Shown here one piece after another: positions 59,062 through 64,000 of a DNA stretch of 64,000 bases (position 1 is the first letter of the stretch; the number at the start of each line of letters is the position of its first letter). The position numbers were made by a program, and so were the translations under genes. Source of the DNA: an uncultured Spartobacteria bacterium (GTDB taxonomy: Bacteria; Verrucomicrobiota; Verrucomicrobiia; Chthoniobacterales; Terrimicrobiaceae); assembly GCA_937960895.1 (NCBI GenBank), contig CALCJD010000095.1, positions 37,897 to 101,896 of the forward strand, given 5' to 3'. Below the pieces are notes generated by a model that was given only the letters and a program-made list of their open reading frames with translations, did no database searches and was not told the origin of the DNA.

Positions 59062-59080
59062 AAAAAGGGCGCAGCGCCCT
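59062..59080 (-). terminator. Hairpin with U-run upstream of tRNA-Thr
   Basis: AGGGCGC-A-GCGCCCT, read on the minus strand, is followed by UUUUU. No minus-strand gene ends just before it, so it may be an attenuator in the tuf-operon leader or a barrier to read-through into the operon. Confidence 0.4.
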
Positions 59081-59278
59081 ACCCGAATTCACTCCTCGTG
59101 AAAGCGGTTAGAGCCACGTCCCTGAAACAGAAGGGACGGAAAAGCTAACAAAGCGACCACACGTGTCAAAATGAAAAACGCCTTTCCGGCGGAGAAATTT
59201 GCTCCCGGGGCCGAAAGGGGGCAGATTTTGGTGAATAAATCCCGGCCGACAACCGTTTATCACCCGAACCCCCATGCG

Positions 59279-60823
59279 ATGAAATCCCGGCTCCTCCCCC
59301 TTCTGGCCGTCCTTGCCCTCCTGGTCCTTCCCCGCCCGGGGCACGCCGACACCGGCATCACCTTCCAGGATTTCTACGATGCGCTGGCTCCGGACGGCGA
59401 CTGGGTGGAAATCGAGGAATACGGCTACTGCTGGCGGCCGTTCGTCGACGAAAACTGGCAGCCCTACACCGACGGCCAGTGGGTTTACACGGATGCCGGC
59501 TACACGTGGTATTCGAACGAGCCCTGGGGCTGGGCGACGTATCATTACGGACGCTGGGCGAAGGTGAAAAACTGGGGCTGGGTCTGGGTGCCGGGCTACG
59601 AGTGGGGCCCGGCCTGGGTTTCCTGGCGGATGAACGACGACTACATCGGCTGGGCGGCGCTGCCTCCGGAGGCGGTCTGGGAGCCGTCGGTGGGATTCAC
59701 CACCTATGTCGACATCGACTACGGGATCGGCCCCGACTGGTATGTGTTTTGTCCGGTGGCCTCCTTTTGCGCGCCCCGTCTGCGGACGGTCTGCCTGCCC
59801 CGGCGAAACAACCTCACCATCATCGCCAACACGGTGAACATCACCCGCATCCGGCAGGTGAACCAGGGCCTCATCTTCAACGGCGGCCCCGACATTAATG
59901 TCATCAACCGCCGCGCCCACGCCCCGCTGCGCCGCGCCCGGCTCGAGCGCGAAGTGCATTTGGACCGGACCGCCCTGCGGGACCGGCAATTGCGCAACCG
60001 GCTGGAGGGCGACATGCTGAAAATTCCCGCGCCGGCGGTGGAAAGACGGGCCGGACGTCCCCCGGCCATCGCCGGGCGCGCCGGACGGAACCAGGTCAAT
60101 CGCGGCTGGGAAGGCGTGGGGCAAAACCCCGAACTGGTCAGAGCCTATCGGGAAAAGATCCGTCAGGAAGCCGAACGCGCCGGACGCAAACCCCACGAGG
60201 CCATCGTCACGCAGGTCCAAAATCAGCCCCCGTCCAACCCCACCCTGTCCGGGCAGGCCTTTCGTCAGGGAAACTCCACTCCGCCGCCTGTCACGGACCG
60301 GCGCAGATCACCGGACCATCCCCCGGCTCCGCAAAACCACCGCGTCCCCAACCCGGAAGGGCTGCCCACCCAGGCGAACCGTCCACCGGGTGGATGGCAG
60401 GAGGAACTGCTCCGTCGGATTGAGCATCCCCAGCGGCAGGCTCAAAACGCGGAATCCCAACGCCCGCGTCCGCCCCACCCCCAACAGGCGCAACCCGCCC
60501 TGCCGCCGCAGCCGGCGCAGGAAGCCGTCGAAACCGCCCGTCGACAGCAACAGGCCGCGGCAGCCCGCGAAAAAATCCTGCGCGCCCAGCGGGAACAGGA
60601 GGCCCGCCGCCACGCCCTCCGGCAAAAACAGGAACAGGAGGCCGCCGAAATTGCCCTCCGTCAACGCCAAGCCCAAGCCCAAGCCCAGGCGCAACAGCAG
60701 AGGGAATACCAACAGCGGCAACAGTTCGAACAGCTGCAGCAACGGATTCAGCAGCAGCAGCGGGAGCAGATACAGCAGCAGGAACGCCGGCCAATCCGTC
60801 CGGGAGTGCGGCAGGGACCGTGA
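59279..60823 (+). CDS. DUF6600-type exported protein with Gln/Arg-rich tail
   Basis: A 514-residue protein with a signal peptide (MKSRLLPLLAVLALLVLPRPGHA). Residues 30-150 hold a Trp/Tyr-rich repeat domain (WQPYTDGQWVYTDAGYTW, WGWATYHYGRWAKVKNWGW, YIGWAALPPEAVWEP), the DUF6600 pattern found in exported proteins of Verrucomicrobia and Myxococcota. The C-terminal half is low-complexity, first basic then Gln/Arg/Ala-rich (from about residue 390), which may be a coiled or disordered nucleic-acid- or wall-binding tail. The ATG at 59279 is chosen for the signal peptide. Function unknown. Confidence 0.75.
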   Translation: MKSRLLPLLAVLALLVLPRPGHADTGITFQDFYDALAPDGDWVEIEEYGYCWRPFVDENWQPYTDGQWVYTDAGYTWYSNEPWGWATYHYGRWAKVKNWGWVWVPGYEWGPAWVSWRMNDDYIGWAALPPEAVWEPSVGFTTYVDIDYGIGPDWYVFCPVASFCAPRLRTVCLPRRNNLTIIANTVNITRIRQVNQGLIFNGGPDINVINRRAHAPLRRARLEREVHLDRTALRDRQLRNRLEGDMLKIPAPAVERRAGRPPAIAGRAGRNQVNRGWEGVGQNPELVRAYREKIRQEAERAGRKPHEAIVTQVQNQPPSNPTLSGQAFRQGNSTPPPVTDRRRSPDHPPAPQNHRVPNPEGLPTQANRPPGGWQEELLRRIEHPQRQAQNAESQRPRPPHPQQAQPALPPQPAQEAVETARRQQQAAAAREKILRAQREQEARRHALRQKQEQEAAEIALRQRQAQAQAQAQQQREYQQRQQFEQLQQRIQQQQREQIQQQERRPIRPGVRQGP

Positions 60824-60868
60824 CCCCCACCCCGCCGCGCGGCGATCCGTGTCGGAAACGGCGGTATT

Positions 60869-61564
60869 TTATTTCGCCGGCACCGGGGCCTTGAAGAGGC
60901 TCTTTGCCTCCTGGTTCTGGACGGTGAACACCCCGCCGGCAACAAACGAATCATCCGGGGTGGCGACGAGCGCCCGCACCGGCCCCAGAATTCCCGCCTG
61001 CGAAACAAGCGGGCCATCCAGGGTGTTGTCCGTGTTCAGACGCGCCACGCCCCGACGCGGCTGACCAAAAACCGTGCTGAAGTTGCCGCCGACGACAATT
61101 TTTCCGTCCGCCTGCACGGCGAGGGCATAGACGATGCCATTGGCACCGGGTTCCTGTCCGGGCAGGTTTCCGAAATTCTTGTCCGGTGTGCCGTCCGCAT
61201 TGTAGCGACCGAGATTCAGGGCCTCCACATTGCCGACCTGGGTGAACTGTCCTCCGACAATCACCCCGCCCGCCGGTTGGACGGCCAGGGCATTCACCTG
61301 CCCGTTCACTCCGTTCTCCACCTTCTCCGCGAAGGAGCGATCCAGGGTGCCGTCCGGATTGAGACGGGCGATGTTGTTCCGCGGAACGCCGTTCACCGCG
61401 CTGAAGCGCCCGCCGATGATCACCTTGCCATCGGATTGAACCGCCAGGGCCAAAACCTCACCGTTCACCCCCTGGCCCGCCCCGTAGGCCGACTTGACGA
61501 CCTCCTCCGTTTGCGCATGAGCTGCACCCAGGGAAACCATCAAAACCAGGAGGAATTTTTTCAT
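60869..61564 (-). CDS. Short exported delta-60 repeat protein
   Basis: A 231-residue protein with a signal peptide (MKKFLLVLMVSLGAAHA) and three to four copies of the delta-60 (DUF5122) beta-propeller unit: ALAVQSDGKVIIGGRF, ALAVQPAGGVIVGGQF, ALAVQADGKIVVGGNF and a degenerate ALVATPDDSFVAGGVF, with NPDGTLDRSF-type links. Delta-60 proteins are usually far longer, so this may be a shortened copy; no frameshift was found. Extracellular, function unknown. Confidence 0.8.
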   Translation of the reverse strand: MKKFLLVLMVSLGAAHAQTEEVVKSAYGAGQGVNGEVLALAVQSDGKVIIGGRFSAVNGVPRNNIARLNPDGTLDRSFAEKVENGVNGQVNALAVQPAGGVIVGGQFTQVGNVEALNLGRYNADGTPDKNFGNLPGQEPGANGIVYALAVQADGKIVVGGNFSTVFGQPRRGVARLNTDNTLDGPLVSQAGILGPVRALVATPDDSFVAGGVFTVQNQEAKSLFKAPVPAK

Positions 61565-61643
61565 GCTCCTAGTCCACCGCTGAAGAAGAACGAAATCAAG
61601 CTCTTGATTCCTGTCGCGGAATGCGCGACTCTCTGCCCTCCAC

Positions 61644-61717
61644 GCACCCGTAGCTCAATTGGATAGAGTGCCGGCCTCCGAAGCCGTAGGTTGTGGGTTC
61701 AAATCCCGCCGGGTGCA
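61644..61717 (+). tRNA. tRNA-Arg (anticodon CCG)
   Basis: A 74-nt cloverleaf: acceptor GCACCCG / CGGGTGC, anticodon stem CGGC / GCCG with loop CTCCGAA, and T-arm TGTGGGTTCAAATCCCGCC. The anticodon is CCG (reads CGG). Discriminator A; CCA not encoded. Confidence 0.95.
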
Positions 61718-61954
61718 TTAACTTTTTCATTCCAAGCGTTTTACAGATCGATCATTCCCGATCCACGCTCACCGTTTCCCCAGGCTCTCCTCCCCCCGGC
61801 CCAGGCGCCGGTTTCTCCGGAGCCGGTCGATTTTTTCAGCCTCCTTTCGGCGCTCATGATCCGTGCCGTGGCACGTCCGGGCTGTTTTTTCCTTCCGCAA
61901 AATCCCATTGCGGGACGGCCATGAGCCGAAAAACCACACCCCACAGCGGGGAGG

Positions 61955-63532
61955 CTAGCGCCGGACACTTCCCATCTCGCCGGCCGCCTTTTCCAGCACG
62001 GCGCGGAGACTGTCGACCGTAAACGGCTTGCCCAGGAATCCATCCATGCCCGCCTCGGCGCAGGCCCTGCGTTCCTCTTCGGAGATGCCTGCGGTGAGGG
62101 CCACGATGCGGGCGGGGATGCGTCCGTGACGAACCTCGTCCTCCCGGATGGCCCGGGTGGCATCCAGGCCGTTGAGCACCGGCATGTTGACGTCCATGAG
62201 GATGACATCGAAGTCGGATTCCCGGGTCAGGTCCAGGGCCTCCCGGCCATCCACCGCCAGCCGGGCCGTGCAGCCGATGCGATCGAGCATGCGGCCGATG
62301 AGTTTGCGGTTCACCGGATTGTCCTCGGCGACAAGGATGCGCAGGTTGTCGGGGAGACCGCCGGCCTTCCCCGCCGAAACCACGGTGTCGTTTTCCTCCC
62401 GGGCCGGAGGGGCCAAAACCGAGGCGGTAAACACCGAGCCTTTGCCAAACGTGCTCTCCACGTGCACGGCGCCTCCCATCAGTTCGCAGAGCCGGCGGAC
62501 AATGGTGAGACCGAGACCGCTGCCCCCGTATTTCTGGAACAAAAGGGGATCGGCCTGACTGAAGGGCCGGAACAACCGGGGCATTTGCTCGGGGCGAATG
62601 CCGATCCCGGTGTCGCTCACGACAAAAAAAATCTCGCGGCCGTCGGCTCCGACACGGACCTCGAACGTGATGGAGCCGGACTCGGTGAATTTGAGGGCAT
62701 TGCCAAGCAGGTTGCCCACGATCTGCTCCACCCTCAGGCAGTCAACGGTCACGCGGGGCGCAAGGCCGGAAGCCGGCACATAATGAAAAGCGAGCCCCTT
62801 TTGACCCGCACGCAGCTTGAACGACGCCTGCAGACGGGCGAGGCGCGAAGCCAGATCGACCGGCTCGGGACGGAGCGCAATCTGGCCCATTTCAATGCGG
62901 GAAAAATCCAGGACGTCGGACACCAGTGTCAGCAGCAGATGGGAACTGGACCGGATGCCCTCCAACGCCTCCCGGGTGCGTTCGGGCAACCCCTCCGTGT
63001 CCTCGAGAAGGGAGGCAAATCCGATCACCCCATGCAGGGGCGTGCGGATCTCGTGACTCATCATGGCCAGAAATTCGCTCTTCGCGCGATTGGCCGTCTC
63101 GGCGGCCTGGCGCGCCTCCTCGGTGCGCCTTTCCATTTCCTTGCGAACCCTCAGGGAACGCGCCACCCCGATGCACATTTTCCGACCGGCCAGGGAAGCC
63201 ACCTTCGCGTGGATTTCCACCGGAATGCGGGCGCGATCACGCGCGATGAGATGGGTTTCAAAGGTCGCCTGCCCCCGGGTCACCAACTGCTCGAAGGTCG
63301 CCTCCAGGATCGCGGGATCAATGTCATCAATCGTCCCCGGCGGCATGGCCATCAGTTCCTCCCGCTCATACCCGACAATGCGACAGGTTGCTTGGTTGAC
63401 GTAGGAGAAGTGAGGAGCGAGCCCGTCTTCCGTCAGCTCGATGACGAATATGGGGTCCGCGATGGCCTCAAAGATGGCCCTGGCAACTTCATCAGCCTCG
63501 CCTCCCTCCGGGTGAATCAACTTTTCGGGCAT
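61955..63532 (-). CDS. Hybrid sensor histidine kinase with PAS and receiver domains
   Basis: A 525-residue cytoplasmic protein from ATG 63532; an in-frame TTG at 63559 is the only longer start. A PAS domain (about 15-130) precedes HisKA with phospho-acceptor His160 (MMSHEIRTPLHG), HATPase_c (GNALKFTESGS, DTGIGIRPEQ, GGSGLGLTIV) and a C-terminal receiver with Asp447 (LMDVNMP) and Lys502 (GKPF). It has no transmembrane segment, so it senses an internal signal. No output regulator is adjacent; a phosphorelay partner lies elsewhere. Confidence 0.92.
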   Translation of the reverse strand: MPEKLIHPEGGEADEVARAIFEAIADPIFVIELTEDGLAPHFSYVNQATCRIVGYEREELMAMPPGTIDDIDPAILEATFEQLVTRGQATFETHLIARDRARIPVEIHAKVASLAGRKMCIGVARSLRVRKEMERRTEEARQAAETANRAKSEFLAMMSHEIRTPLHGVIGFASLLEDTEGLPERTREALEGIRSSSHLLLTLVSDVLDFSRIEMGQIALRPEPVDLASRLARLQASFKLRAGQKGLAFHYVPASGLAPRVTVDCLRVEQIVGNLLGNALKFTESGSITFEVRVGADGREIFFVVSDTGIGIRPEQMPRLFRPFSQADPLLFQKYGGSGLGLTIVRRLCELMGGAVHVESTFGKGSVFTASVLAPPAREENDTVVSAGKAGGLPDNLRILVAEDNPVNRKLIGRMLDRIGCTARLAVDGREALDLTRESDFDVILMDVNMPVLNGLDATRAIREDEVRHGRIPARIVALTAGISEEERRACAEAGMDGFLGKPFTVDSLRAVLEKAAGEMGSVRR

Positions 63533-63588
63533 GAATTCGGCCGCCAGCGTCTTTCGCAATACGAAAAAGGCAAGCCAAACCCGGCACT

Positions 63589-63984
63589 TTAGTTGAGCAG
63601 GGCGAGGAATTTACGGCGTTCGTGCCAGAGGAGGAACAGCGGGAGCACGGCGATGAGGATCATGATGATGATGCTCACCGGATCGGTCTGAAATCCCTGC
63701 GTGATGAAAATGTGAAAGGCAAAGATGTTCACGATGATCGGTCCGAGCACCAGCAGGCCGAAATTGCGGGTTTTGGGAATGGCCACCAGAATTCCGCCGA
63801 TCACTTCCAGCACTTTGACAAAGGTGAGGTATCCGCTCGGACCGAAGGCACCCAGGAATTTCCCGGCCAGGGAATCCGCCGGCGGCGGTTCCGGCGACGG
63901 CATCAGGCCGAGAAGCATAAGAAGGCCCAGTCCGGCAAAGATCAGGGCGAGAATGCCCCCGGCGATGTTTGCTGCAATTTTCAT
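63589..63984 (-). CDS. DoxX-like membrane protein
   Basis: A 131-residue protein with four predicted helices (ANIAGGILALIFAGLGLLML; FVKVLEVIGGILVAI; GLLVLGPIIVNIFAFHIFIT; IIIMILIAVLPLFLLWHE). The helix pattern and the LEVIGGILVAIP motif fit the DoxX family of small quinone-linked or oxidoreductase-associated membrane proteins. It starts near the window edge, 57 nt upstream of the sensor kinase start, both on the minus strand. Role unknown. Confidence 0.75.
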   Translation of the reverse strand: MKIAANIAGGILALIFAGLGLLMLLGLMPSPEPPPADSLAGKFLGAFGPSGYLTFVKVLEVIGGILVAIPKTRNFGLLVLGPIIVNIFAFHIFITQGFQTDPVSIIIMILIAVLPLFLLWHERRKFLALLN

Positions 63985-64000
63985 GGCGGCGAAATCCTAA

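Overview
This is a GC-rich (by eye about 65%) chromosomal window from a Gram-negative bacterium with an outer membrane: it encodes KdsB (Kdo activation for LPS), a SurA-type chaperone, an OprB-family porin and a lipoprotein. The gene mix fits Verrucomicrobiota, probably Opitutales: a LacI regulator next to an FAD oxidoreductase, a DUF6600 exported protein, a delta-60 repeat protein, sparse Shine-Dalgarno sites and many ATGA overlaps. That placement is an inference from style, not from a marker gene. No rRNA, CRISPR array, prophage, integrase or insertion sequence was seen.

Layout. 1-2.0 kb: a truncated FAD oxidoreductase and a LacI regulator that share a 16-bp operator-like site. 2.2-9.4 kb (minus): a chain of NtrC-like regulator, class IV PLP enzyme, mfd, surA-like and pdxA, mostly with overlapping ends. 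9.6-15.7 kb (plus): dodecin, then a purine-nitrogen operon (ureidoglycine aminohydrolase, allantoate-type amidohydrolase, single-chain xanthine dehydrogenase). 15.8-21.2 kb: an S1C protease, a lipid kinase-like protein, a cupin, a frameshifted nucleotidyl cyclase, a cNMP-fold protein and a mutarotase-like protein. 21.4-28.1 kb (plus): tex, then a reductive pyrimidine-degradation set (preA-like, mmsA, dihydropyrimidinase). 28.2-36.9 kb: a vWA membrane protein, a TPR protein, kdsB, a secreted amidohydrolase, a possible gene remnant, and pyrG.

37-49.6 kb (minus) is the most coherent block: nifJ, a DHOD-like protein, ackA, pta, oprB, nrdD, a 59-residue glycyl-radical protein and nrdG, with gaps of 6 nt or less or 4-nt overlaps throughout. 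It joins pyruvate oxidation to acetyl-CoA, ATP formation through acetyl phosphate, and oxygen-independent dNTP synthesis, so it reads as one anaerobic-growth operon. The glycyl-radical domain of NrdD is encoded by a separate small gene. 49.7-55.3 kb (minus): a YidE/AspT-type antiporter, GTP-dependent PEP carboxykinase, a PocR-AraC regulator and a radical SAM protein.

55.4-64 kb: a lipoprotein and a small secreted protein, then the translation/secretion block tRNA-Thr, tuf, tRNA-Trp, secE, nusG (minus). NusG is not followed by rplK/rplA. After that come a DUF6600 Gln-rich exported protein, a short delta-60 repeat protein, tRNA-Arg, a hybrid sensor kinase and a DoxX-like membrane protein.

The main unusual points are the split anaerobic ribonucleotide reductase inside a fermentation operon, an NtrC-type regulator with Glu in place of the phospho-acceptor Asp, a eukaryote-like one-chain xanthine dehydrogenase, a PreA without its Fe-S tail, and a disrupted adenylate-cyclase gene.
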